Positions 15,630-24,173 of a stretch of 64,000 nt of DNA are shown here, piece after piece. Numbering within the stretch: the first letter of the stretch is position 1; every line of letters begins with the position of its first letter. Position numbers and translations under genes: made by a program. The DNA is taken from contig JAHLLG010000005.1 of assembly GCA_020444275.1 (NCBI GenBank), positions 24,004 to 88,003 on the forward strand, in the 5' to 3' direction. Origin of the DNA: Bacteroidota bacterium. GTDB lineage: Bacteria; Bacteroidota; Bacteroidia; Bacteroidales; UBA12077. The notes beneath the pieces were generated by a model, which made no database searches, had not been told where the DNA came from, and saw nothing but the letters and a program-made list of their open reading frames with translations.

Positions 15630-18014
15630 ATGTATTCAATCGACAACTATAATTTTACCAATAAGAAAGTGCTCATGCGGGTTGACTTTAATGTTCCGCT
15701 CAATGATGATTTGGAGATTACAGACGATACGAGAATTATTACCGCTATTCCAACCATTCAAAAAATAATTGCCGAAGGAGGATCAATCATTCTTTTAACG
15801 CATTTAGGCAGACCCAAAGGGAAGTTCAACAAAAAAATGTCTCTAAAAATTATTTTGCCTTATCTTAAAAAAGTATTAGATCGAGATGTAAAGTTTGCTC
15901 CAGATTGTATAGGAGAGGAAGCTCAGGAGATGGCAAATAACTTAAAGGCAGGCGAAATTCTTCTGCTCGAAAACCTAAGATTTCACAAGGAAGAAACCGA
16001 TGGCGATGATCATTTTGCAAAGCAGTTAGCCCAACTTGGTGATGTTTATGTGAACAATGCATTTGGAACAGCCCACAGAGCGCATGCTTCAACATTTAAT
16101 ATAGCAAAGCATTTTCCTGCCAAAAGTATGTTTGGATACCTGGTGGAAAGTGAAATAAAAAACATTGATAAAATTCTGCATCAACCCATACATCCATTTA
16201 CTGCTGTTTTGGGAGGATCAAAAGTTTCAACAAAGATTCATATTATTGAGTCATTAATTGAAAAGGTCGATAATTTAATTATTGCAGGAGGTATTGGATT
16301 TACTTTTGCTAAAGCAATGGGTGGTAAGATAGGTAATTCATTGGTTGAAGATGAATTTTTAGATTTTGCAAAAAGTATAATTGCTAAGGCCGAAAAGAAT
16401 AAGGTAAAACTATATTTACCAACCGACTGTGTTGTAGCCGATGAATTTAAAAATGATGCCAATATTGACCATTGCAATATTATGGAAATTCCTGATGGAT
16501 ATATGGGGTTGGATATTGGAATTAAGTCGGCCAATCGATTTGCTGAAGTAATAGAAAATTCGAAGAAAATTTTATGGAATGGCCCAATTGGTGTTTTTGA
16601 GATGCCCAGCTTTGCTATGGGAACACTAAAAGTGGCTATGTCTGTTGCTCGTGCTACAGATAAAGGAGCATATTCTTTAATAGGAGGTGGCGATTCAATT
16701 GCTGCAGTTAACAAATATAATCTTGCGCATAAAATAAGTTATATTTCTACTGCAGGAGGAGCATTGCTTGAATATTTAGAAGGTAAAGAATTGCCAAGTA
16801 TAAAAGCAATAAAACAAAACCTTACAATTGATCGATACAATTTTGAAGGTAAAAAAGTGTTAATGCGTGTTGATTTTAATGTTCCGCTCAATGATGAAAA
16901 TGAAATAACCGATAATACAAGAATTGTAACGGCATTACCAACTGTTCGAAAAATTTTAGCAGAAGGAGGTTCTGTAATATTTTTAACGCATTTGGGCAGA
17001 CCAAAAGGGAAATATGATGAAAAATATTCACTAAAGCATATCTTACCTTTTTTATCCAAATCGCTCGATGGAAAAGTAAAATTTATTGATGATTGCGTTG
17101 GAGAGAAAGCTATTATTGCTGCAACAGTTTTAAAACCAGGTGAATGTTTGTTACTTGAAAATTTGCGATTTCATAAAGAAGAAACAGATGCGGATGAAAA
17201 TTTTGCGAAACAACTTTCAGAGCTTGGTGATGCCTATGTTTTCAATGCGTTTGGAACAGCACACAGGGCACATGCATCTACCTATACCATTACGAAATTT
17301 TTCCCGGAAGATAAGATGTTTGGATATTTGGTTGAGAACGAGATCAATAATATCGATAAAGTGGTTAAGCGTGGAAAGAAGCCTTTTACTGCTGTTTTGG
17401 GAGGATCAAAAGTATCTACTAAAATACATATTATAGAGGCTTTGCTTGAAAAGGTTGATAATCTGATAATTGGCGGAGGAATTGCATATACTTTCTCCAA
17501 AGCGAAAGGTGGTAAAATTGGAAACTCTCTGGTAGAAGATGATTTTATTGATGTTGCTAAACAAATCATGAAAAAGGCAGAGGAAAGAGGAGTAAATTTA
17601 TATTTACCAACCGATTGTATTATTGCCGATGATTTTAAAAATGATGCCAATATTGAGCACAGTGAAATTGATAATATCAAGGATGGCTGGATGGGGCTAG
17701 ATATCGGAATAAAATCGGCCAATGAGTTTACAGAGGTTATTGAAAAATCGGAAACGATTTTATGGAATGGACCCATTGGAGTTTTTGAAATGTCGAACTA
17801 TTCTATGGGAACACTTAAGATTGCGATGTCTATTGCTCGTGCAACAGACAAGGGAGCATTCTCCTTAATAGGTGGTGGCGATTCAATCTCGGCCGTTAAT
17901 AAATTTAGTTTAGCACATAAAATAAGTTATATCTCAACCGCCGGTGGAGCACTACTGGAATATATCGAAGGGAAACAATTGCCAGCATTAAAAGCGATAA
18001 CAGAAGATGTTTAA
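15630..18014 (+). CDS. pgk: Tandem-fused phosphoglycerate kinase (two complete PGK domains)
   Basis: A 794-residue protein made of two full-length PGKs joined head to tail with no linker: copy 1 is residues 1-396, copy 2 is 397-794, about 70% identical by eye. PGK converts 1,3-bisphosphoglycerate plus ADP to 3-phosphoglycerate plus ATP in glycolysis. Both copies keep the signature KVLMRVDFNVP, the TRI arginine, HLGRPKG, ENLRFHKEE, GTAHRAHAS, GGSKVSTK, LPTDC, WNGPIGVFE and GGGDS, so both look catalytically competent. ATG at 15630 is chosen because it aligns with normal PGK N-termini. Copy 2 has no ATG of its own; the only nearby in-frame start-like codon is a TTG at 16791. The stop codon overlaps that of the convergent FISUMP gene. 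Confidence 0.95.
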   Translation: MYSIDNYNFTNKKVLMRVDFNVPLNDDLEITDDTRIITAIPTIQKIIAEGGSIILLTHLGRPKGKFNKKMSLKIILPYLKKVLDRDVKFAPDCIGEEAQEMANNLKAGEILLLENLRFHKEETDGDDHFAKQLAQLGDVYVNNAFGTAHRAHASTFNIAKHFPAKSMFGYLVESEIKNIDKILHQPIHPFTAVLGGSKVSTKIHIIESLIEKVDNLIIAGGIGFTFAKAMGGKIGNSLVEDEFLDFAKSIIAKAEKNKVKLYLPTDCVVADEFKNDANIDHCNIMEIPDGYMGLDIGIKSANRFAEVIENSKKILWNGPIGVFEMPSFAMGTLKVAMSVARATDKGAYSLIGGGDSIAAVNKYNLAHKISYISTAGGALLEYLEGKELPSIKAIKQNLTIDRYNFEGKKVLMRVDFNVPLNDENEITDNTRIVTALPTVRKILAEGGSVIFLTHLGRPKGKYDEKYSLKHILPFLSKSLDGKVKFIDDCVGEKAIIAATVLKPGECLLLENLRFHKEETDADENFAKQLSELGDAYVFNAFGTAHRAHASTYTITKFFPEDKMFGYLVENEINNIDKVVKRGKKPFTAVLGGSKVSTKIHIIEALLEKVDNLIIGGGIAYTFSKAKGGKIGNSLVEDDFIDVAKQIMKKAEERGVNLYLPTDCIIADDFKNDANIEHSEIDNIKDGWMGLDIGIKSANEFTEVIEKSETILWNGPIGVFEMSNYSMGTLKIAMSIARATDKGAFSLIGGGDSISAVNKFSLAHKISYISTAGGALLEYIEGKQLPALKAITEDV
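15630..18014 (+). repeat. Intragenic tandem duplication, period about 1188 bases
   Basis: Unit 1 is 15630-16817 and unit 2 is 16818-18014. They align codon for codon with an offset of 396 codons. They differ by many scattered synonymous and replacement changes, so the duplication is old and not an assembly echo. Confidence 0.9.
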
Positions 18015-20590
18015 TCTTTAATGCAACGCACAGAATTACCATCTAATTTATTATTATTTTTCCTGAACACTTGATCATTTCCTGAATCCAGACTGCGGAA
18101 TATAGCACGATCGATATTATACTCCGTTGAACTCCATATTACACAGCTATGCAGTAAATCATAAAATGGCCCATCTTGATCTCTATAAGCGCCAGGAAGG
18201 AAGGAAAGGCCGCTACTATTCGTTCCATTTCCATTATTATCCCATCCAAAGGTTGATTTTAATTGTAATCCCTGATTGGTTCCACGCCATTCTTCTGCAT
18301 CAGCATCAGCCTGGCTCATTCCAAGTGCCATTTCCAGTTCTTTCCATTCGGCATCACTTGGTAAATGCCAACCATCTGGACATACTCCTTGCACTCCACT
18401 TGGATTGGAAATACTACTCGCCGTACCATTCATTGCTGCAGCCCAGTTGTAAAGAGCTCCATATGTATCTCCATTAGCATCTGAATTATCATAATAACAA
18501 TAAGCTTTATCAGAAGTTGTAAGAGTTCCCCATGAGTTTTCTTCAAGTAGAATTTCTGTTCCGTCAGCATAATGTGTAGTTTTTAAATTCTCGGCCATCC
18601 ACTCCTGGTCACCAATTAATACCGTGTAATATACATTTCCATCATAATCATTTACTGTTGAATTATACGTTTTAAAACTAGTCTCATAACCATATGAAGT
18701 TCCCATACTATTTATTGCATAAGCTTTTACGTAATAAGTAGTTGAAGGGGAAAGACCGTTAAGGTTAGTTGTATATGTTCCTTGTCCCGCTCCAATATGA
18801 ACCTTTGTACCTGTAGATTCTGGATTTTTTGAGGTGCCATAGTAAATACCTAACTCTGACACAGCTCTGCCACCATTAGAACTAACATAACTACCAACTG
18901 TAGCTGAAGAAACACCTATATCAGTAACTTCTATTGTTGCAACGGTAGGCGCAGCAGGTCCATAAATACAACGTATACTATATCCTCTATCAGCACCAAC
19001 ACCATCTCTTCCAATTTTTCCTTTATCAAATTTTAACCATCGATCTACACATTGCAAATCATAGGGTTCAATTCCTGCCCAAAAATGGGTGTAATTATAA
19101 ATATCTTCAAAAATTTCACCATTTCTCCAACCTGCCGGATAAATAGAGAAACCTATTTCATCTGTTCCATTCCCTCCCGATGCCCACTCACTGGTCGATT
19201 TTAATTTGCTTCCTTCATCTGTTCCTCTCATCCCAAAATCATTGGCTTCTGCTTCGCTCATTCCTAACTCCATCTCAAGCTCTAACCAATCTTCATCAGA
19301 TGGCATGCGCCAATGAGTTGGGCAAGCTCCCTGGATTTTAAAAGCATATTCAACATCCTGCGCTGGAGTATTCATTGCAGCTGCCCAAGTATATAAACGG
19401 CCAAAAGTTTCTACATAAGAATCATTATCATTATATGAAAAATAATATTGCGTAGTTGTATCACCCCAAATTGCGCCAACCCCAGTTCCATCAACCATGG
19501 GTTCTCCACTTGAATAATGAGTTGTTTTTAAATTTTCGGCCATCCAAATTTGATCTCCTACAATAACCACATCATATTCATTGTTATCATAATCCACTAT
19601 ATCAGTAAAGAATTTTAATTCTTCACCATAAGCTGTTCCAATTTCATTGCTTGCATAGGCGCGTAAATAATATTTTGTTCCTATAACTATCCCTTCAATA
19701 TTACTTTGGAAGCTACCTGTTCCAGAACCATTAGTGGTGTGACTATCATCTATAGTTGGGATAGCCTCTGTACTATAACATACTCCTCTTGCTAAAATAG
19801 AAAACCCACCGTCATCTGTTATATTGCCACCACTTATAGCAGTAGAGGTTGTTATATCCGTAATTTCTGCTGTAGTTAATTCAGGCAATCCATCTTCTGT
19901 GTTGAAATTAACCTCATTACTATAAGATGTACCCACTTCATTTGTTGCATATGCTCTGATATAATAGGTTGTATCTGGGGTAAGATTATTTAATGAACAA
20001 CTATATGTTCCAGTACCACCATCATTATCCTGAACTTTGCTATCATTGATTGTAGGATTTTGAGAAACATCGTAGCAAATCCCTCTTTCTACAATTTCAC
20101 TGCCTCCATCATCACTTATAGTTACTCCGACAGAAGCAGTTTTAGCAGTTATGTTTGAGGGTTCCGATGTTGATAATGTTATGTTTCCATTTTCAGTTGT
20201 AAATGTTAACTCTTCACCATAACCTATTCCAACACTATTGCTTGCAAATGCTTTAAAATAATACTTTTTATCTGGATAAAGGTCAGTAATTTGCGTGCCA
20301 AAATTACTATTGGTTGCTTGTAAATCTATAATTTGTTTGTTATCTGATATTGTTGGATTACTGGTATTTGACCAGCAAAAACCAAACTCGGTTACTTCAT
20401 AATCATTAATTTTAATAAATTCTCCTATTACATTTGCTGTTGTAGCCGTAGCACTTTCAACCTGCACTGTTTTTACTGAAGGTTTTTTTAACAATTCATT
20501 TTTCTCACATCCTATGATATACAAGACAACAATACAAACTAAAAGTATAATTACAGGAAAAAGCTTATTGTATTTTGTTTTAGTTTGCAT
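18011..20590 (-). CDS. FISUMP-domain surface lipoprotein with fibronectin-like repeats
   Basis: An 859-residue lipoprotein; the chosen ATG at 20590 gives a signal peptide with lipobox YIIGC (C28). Order: three fibronectin/Ig-like repeats of ~95 residues (each ending in a YYxxAYAxNxxGxxYGxE pattern), FISUMP domain 1, a fourth repeat, then FISUMP domain 2. FISUMP (Fibrobacter succinogenes major paralogous) domains show GDQxWMAENLKTTHY, a WAAAMN block, a GxCPxxWxxPSDxxWxxLE block and a C-terminal SxRCI. Their role is unknown; they are typical of exposed surface proteins. Last gene of a three-gene operon, 10 bases after the caspase gene. An upstream in-frame start at 20650 would overlap that gene and spoil the signal. 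Confidence 0.85.
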   Translation of the reverse strand: MQTKTKYNKLFPVIILLVCIVVLYIIGCEKNELLKKPSVKTVQVESATATTANVIGEFIKINDYEVTEFGFCWSNTSNPTISDNKQIIDLQATNSNFGTQITDLYPDKKYYFKAFASNSVGIGYGEELTFTTENGNITLSTSEPSNITAKTASVGVTISDDGGSEIVERGICYDVSQNPTINDSKVQDNDGGTGTYSCSLNNLTPDTTYYIRAYATNEVGTSYSNEVNFNTEDGLPELTTAEITDITTSTAISGGNITDDGGFSILARGVCYSTEAIPTIDDSHTTNGSGTGSFQSNIEGIVIGTKYYLRAYASNEIGTAYGEELKFFTDIVDYDNNEYDVVIVGDQIWMAENLKTTHYSSGEPMVDGTGVGAIWGDTTTQYYFSYNDNDSYVETFGRLYTWAAAMNTPAQDVEYAFKIQGACPTHWRMPSDEDWLELEMELGMSEAEANDFGMRGTDEGSKLKSTSEWASGGNGTDEIGFSIYPAGWRNGEIFEDIYNYTHFWAGIEPYDLQCVDRWLKFDKGKIGRDGVGADRGYSIRCIYGPAAPTVATIEVTDIGVSSATVGSYVSSNGGRAVSELGIYYGTSKNPESTGTKVHIGAGQGTYTTNLNGLSPSTTYYVKAYAINSMGTSYGYETSFKTYNSTVNDYDGNVYYTVLIGDQEWMAENLKTTHYADGTEILLEENSWGTLTTSDKAYCYYDNSDANGDTYGALYNWAAAMNGTASSISNPSGVQGVCPDGWHLPSDAEWKELEMALGMSQADADAEEWRGTNQGLQLKSTFGWDNNGNGTNSSGLSFLPGAYRDQDGPFYDLLHSCVIWSSTEYNIDRAIFRSLDSGNDQVFRKNNNKLDGNSVRCIKD

Positions 20591-20600
20591 TGTAGGAGTT

Positions 20601-21755
20601 TTATGGATTACGTAAAATAAATATAAAATCACCTCCTTCGTCACCCACATTCTTAATTACACCATACTGGGGCAAAGCTTCGCTATTATTAATTACGGCT
20701 ATTCTAAAACTACTAAAAAGTTGTTCTGCCGAAAGAAACTGTTTTTCGTTTTTGTCCAATCTGTCAATAAAATATTTGACAAAAATACTTTCATCAGGCA
20801 CTTCAGTTAGTGAACCGCTAGTCATAGCTTTTCTGCTAGGTAGCTCATATAATTTTTTAATGGCAACTGAAGTTCCTGTGCTAATACTACGTGCATTAAA
20901 AATGCTACCACTAAAACAAGCATCAGTTACTAATAACATGTGTTTTGCTTTTATCTCTTTTAAATAGTCCTGTACTGTGCTATTTCTTACCCAACGTACT
21001 TTACTTGTCTTATCTGCGTCTGCAGGCAACCAATAACCAATGTTTGCATCTTTGTCCCACCAACCATGTCCGGCATAAAAAACCAACAAATTATCATTCT
21101 CCGTTAATTCTTGCGAAAGTTTGTCAAAAGAATTGATAACTTCATCTCTGGTTGGATTTGTTAAAAGATTGATGTTATCTGAATCAAACAAGTATTTGGT
21201 TGTAAGTACTTCCTTTAATGCGGTTGCATCATACACCGGATTTTGCAGGTTAAACAGCTTTGGATGTTGGTATTCTTCAACGGCAATTAGTAATGCATAA
21301 TAATCGCCTTTTACATCAATGTTTTCAGTATATTCATAAGTTGGTGAATATTCAATATTGACTGTTTTTTCTGAAATATTTTCTTCTAAATCGATGGCAA
21401 TAATATTTACTTTATTAATGCCTTTCTTTAAGTCAATCTCTTGCTTAAAAAGTCCACTAGAACTTGGAATAACATTCTTTGAATTAACTAAAAGAGTTAA
21501 TCCTCCTGAATTATCAGAAGTTTTTCCAATTAGAGTAAATTTTTCTTGATCCGTTTTAAACACATTTCCTTCTTTAACATGGGGAGAAATTAAATGAATT
21601 GTAGGGGAGATCGTATCAAGTAATACTTTGGTTTCAACCTTTTTATTGTTAATATGTATTTTTGACCATTCGCTTTCAACAACTTGTGATTGCAGTTGGA
21701 AGGGCATTGTCATAATAAGTATAAAAAATACTATATGCAATATTCTTTTATTCAT
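20601..21755 (-). CDS. Exported caspase-like (peptidase C14) protein
   Basis: A 384-residue protein with a signal peptide (1-23), an Ig/cadherin-like domain (about 48-138) and a caspase-fold p20 domain (about 150-384). The catalytic histidine is H230 in YAGHG and the catalytic cysteine is C280 in TDACFSGS; YYALLIAVEEY is the opening strand and NPVYDA the following block. Such proteins cut after basic or acidic residues, but specificity cannot be read here. The signal peptide places it outside the cytoplasm. It lies 2 bases after the DUF5683-like gene and 10 before the FISUMP gene, so the three are surely cotranscribed. Confidence 0.85.
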   Translation of the reverse strand: MNKRILHIVFFILIMTMPFQLQSQVVESEWSKIHINNKKVETKVLLDTISPTIHLISPHVKEGNVFKTDQEKFTLIGKTSDNSGGLTLLVNSKNVIPSSSGLFKQEIDLKKGINKVNIIAIDLEENISEKTVNIEYSPTYEYTENIDVKGDYYALLIAVEEYQHPKLFNLQNPVYDATALKEVLTTKYLFDSDNINLLTNPTRDEVINSFDKLSQELTENDNLLVFYAGHGWWDKDANIGYWLPADADKTSKVRWVRNSTVQDYLKEIKAKHMLLVTDACFSGSIFNARSISTGTSVAIKKLYELPSRKAMTSGSLTEVPDESIFVKYFIDRLDKNEKQFLSAEQLFSSFRIAVINNSEALPQYGVIKNVGDEGGDFIFILRNP

Positions 21756-21757
21756 AA

Positions 21758-22510
21758 TTATAAATTTAACCGAATTCCGAAAGCAACTGAAGAATTTTTA
21801 TCTCCTAAGTTTACAGGAGATAACTGCAGACTATATTTCTGCGAGTAAGAGTTAACTTTTGCACGATTGGGCATTACTGCAACCCAAACTAAATTGATAG
21901 CCCAAATCCCAATTGCGGAATAGGCAAGTATTCTTGAGGTATTATCAAGGCTCACTGATTCATCATAATATTTTTCACTATCTGCAAATGACATTGCAGT
22001 TACATATTTATCATAACTTTCCAGCGATTTCTGATTATACACATAGGATCCAGCAATGCAAGCTACTCCGGCAAATCCAACGATCCAGTAAGGCTTCCCT
22101 TTTGTGAGTTTTGTTTGACCCCATCCGGGCCAAACCGTTGACTGCATCAGTAATATTCCTTTATTGTATTTTTTAGCTGTTACATTACCAACAATTCTGA
22201 CAGATATATCTTCGTCTAAAAAGATATTGTCTTGAGTTAAATTCCAAATGATGGTCTTATCATCTCCAGCCTTTACACTTGGCCCTAGATCCCCACTTAA
22301 CGCACTTGCGTTAATTTTTACACCCGAAGAATTAATAATTTCAATATCTATGGTATAATCATAATCACTATTATTAAGATCATAGGTTATAAACAGTTGA
22401 CCATTATTAACGATTAAATTTGGCTTATCAATTTTTATATTTCCTTGCCCAAATACACAATATGAAAAAAGAAAAAAGAAAATAATATGCAAGAACCTAA
22501 GCTCTTTCAT
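21758..22510 (-). CDS. Exported DUF5683-like envelope protein
   Basis: A 250-residue protein with a signal peptide (1-21), a beta-sandwich-like N-terminal region (about 25-110) and a C-terminal membrane region. The latter has the PGWGQTKLTKGKPYW motif and two hydrophobic helices (about 143-160 and 194-215), then a beta-rich end finishing GIRLNL. The PGWGQ block resembles DUF5683 proteins. Function unknown. It is the first gene of the caspase-FISUMP operon and may anchor or present its partners. Confidence 0.65.
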   Translation of the reverse strand: MKELRFLHIIFFFLFSYCVFGQGNIKIDKPNLIVNNGQLFITYDLNNSDYDYTIDIEIINSSGVKINASALSGDLGPSVKAGDDKTIIWNLTQDNIFLDEDISVRIVGNVTAKKYNKGILLMQSTVWPGWGQTKLTKGKPYWIVGFAGVACIAGSYVYNQKSLESYDKYVTAMSFADSEKYYDESVSLDNTSRILAYSAIGIWAINLVWVAVMPNRAKVNSYSQKYSLQLSPVNLGDKNSSVAFGIRLNL

Positions 22511-22783
22511 TGCAGTTCTAATATCTGAGTTTTATGCAAGTTAATGATTTATTACATGTATATCAACAATAACATCATGTTTTTCAGAACTTAACATATT
22601 AGGATTTATCTTATCCTAAATTTTTGTCACAAACGTTTTCAATCAGACCTTTATTAAAGATTTATTAATTCATTACACGAGACTATTAAGATATCTCTAC
22701 TAAATTCTTTTGCTAAAGAAACAATTTTGGATTAAATTGTGTTTCCATTCTTATATGCTAATTCAAAAAAAACAGGAGGTTTT

Positions 22784-24070
22784 ATGCTCGATAAATATAA
22801 CATTCCATCCATACAGGATGCAGACTTAAACGGGAAAGTAGTATTGGTTCGTGTTGACCATAATGTGGTTAAAAAAGGAATAATTCATGATCCGTACCGA
22901 ATTGATGCAACGATAGGTACATTATACCACATTAATGCTAAGGGTGGTAAGATTATTCTAATGACACATGTGGGTCGTCCGAAAGATAAAAAAACCGGAG
23001 ATATTAAAATTAGTAAAGACACATCGGTTGAACCTATTGTTGAGTATTTAAGAAATAAGCTTCACATTAACATGAAGGTGCCGGATTTTTATCCACACGA
23101 GAACAAAGGATATATTGGAATTGAAACTTCCATAAATCACCATATCCGTGAATTGAAAGAAGGAAAAATTGATGGTATTTATTTACCTAACACTCGCTGG
23201 TTCCAGGGTGAAGAAGCAAAAGGTGCTGATCAGGACCGCTTTGCAAATCAGTTGGCAGGATTGGCCGATATCTTTGTTAACGATGCTTTTGGATCGTGGC
23301 AGCCACATGCATCTACAGTGGGAGTGAATAAATATTTACCGGCATATGCTGGTTTCTTAATGCAGAAGGAAATCGAAAATCTTGAGCGAATTTATAGTCC
23401 GCAATCACCGTTTATTGCTGTTGTAGCCGGATCAAAATTCGATACAAAAATTGATTCACTGTATGCTTTAATCAAAAAAGCCGATTACTTGGTACTGGGT
23501 GGTGTTATTTATAATGCCTATTTATGTGCAAAATACGGAATAGAAATAAAAGGAATTTCCGAAGATGATATGACGCATGCTAAAGAATTTGTTGAGTTTA
23601 GCAAGCAATATCCTGGAAAATTAATCGAATTGCCATTTATTGTTGAATCAGATACCATGGATGGTAAAATTAAAGGTAAAAACCGTGTGCATAATATTCA
23701 TGAGTTAAAACCCGGAACAAAGTTGAATTATGTTCTGGATGTAGCAAAAGAATCATTCTATGAAGATAAAATTCATAAAATTTTCTCTACGGCACGCACA
23801 ATTTTCGTAAATGCTGTTATGGGATTTACTCCGCATTTTAACGAAGGAACTATTGCTTTAGATGAATTAATAGATGAAAATGTTGAAGCAGTAAAATTAT
23901 ATGGTGGAGGAGATACCATGCAGGAGTTAAAAAGACTGCTGCCGGGATTATATATTGTTGCCTTAGATAGCCCTAAATATTACATATTTACAGGAGGTGG
24001 AGCGGTTTTAAAGGCAATTCAGGAAGGAACGACTTTAGGAATTGAACCCGTAAAAGCTTTAACAAAATAA
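22784..24070 (+). CDS. Divergent phosphoglycerate kinase family protein
   Basis: A 428-residue PGK homologue. Kept features: VLVRVDHNV (D25, N27), R39, THVGRP (H62, R65), LPNTRWF (R138), VAGSKFDTK (K218) and YGGGDT. Changed features: the GTAHRAHAS loop is GSWQPHAS, one residue shorter and lacking the 3-phosphoglycerate-binding arginine; the WNGPIGVFE block is VNAVMGFTPHF. It may therefore act on another acyl phosphate or be weak or inactive as a glycolytic PGK. The ATG at 22784 is preferred because an AGGAGG-type ribosome site precedes it and the protein then aligns with family N-termini. It is monocistronic, with a terminator before the mutase gene. Confidence 0.85.
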   Translation: MLDKYNIPSIQDADLNGKVVLVRVDHNVVKKGIIHDPYRIDATIGTLYHINAKGGKIILMTHVGRPKDKKTGDIKISKDTSVEPIVEYLRNKLHINMKVPDFYPHENKGYIGIETSINHHIRELKEGKIDGIYLPNTRWFQGEEAKGADQDRFANQLAGLADIFVNDAFGSWQPHASTVGVNKYLPAYAGFLMQKEIENLERIYSPQSPFIAVVAGSKFDTKIDSLYALIKKADYLVLGGVIYNAYLCAKYGIEIKGISEDDMTHAKEFVEFSKQYPGKLIELPFIVESDTMDGKIKGKNRVHNIHELKPGTKLNYVLDVAKESFYEDKIHKIFSTARTIFVNAVMGFTPHFNEGTIALDELIDENVEAVKLYGGGDTMQELKRLLPGLYIVALDSPKYYIFTGGGAVLKAIQEGTTLGIEPVKALTK

Positions 24071-24102
24071 AAAAAAGTTGCATTTTTGCAGATATAAACA
24101 AT

Positions 24103-24135
24103 AAGGAAGTCAGTTAGAAATTCTGGCTTCTTTTC
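24103..24135 (+). terminator. Rho-independent terminator after the divergent PGK gene
   Basis: The stem AAGGAAGTCAG / CTGGCTTCTT (with G-U pairs) encloses a 9-base loop and ends in TTTTCTTT. It separates the PGK-like gene from the mutase. Confidence 0.75.
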
Positions 24136-24173
24136 TTTCTAATATTATCTGACATTAAAACGAAATATACATT

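Noticed and set aside
16238..17776. Two long minus-strand open frames (158 and 164 codons) inside the fused pgk gene
   Set aside because: They lie at equivalent places in the two PGK copies and resemble each other only because the copies do. They are antisense shadows without family motifs.
15630..18014. Fused pgk as an assembly duplication or a missed stop between two genes
   Set aside because: The two halves differ throughout at both DNA and protein level, there is no spacer, and copy 2 has no ATG. Read-level confirmation is still desirable.
20591..20650. Longer N-terminus for the FISUMP lipoprotein
   Set aside because: It would overlap the caspase gene and place 20 polar/hydrophobic residues before a clear lipoprotein signal; the ATG at 20590 gives lipobox YIIGC.
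22599..22625. Short hairpin (TTAGGAT/ATCCTAA) plus T-run in the 22511-22783 gap
   Set aside because: It lies between divergent genes, so there is no transcript for it to terminate; the stem is short and A/T-rich. The 273-base gap otherwise shows no gene.
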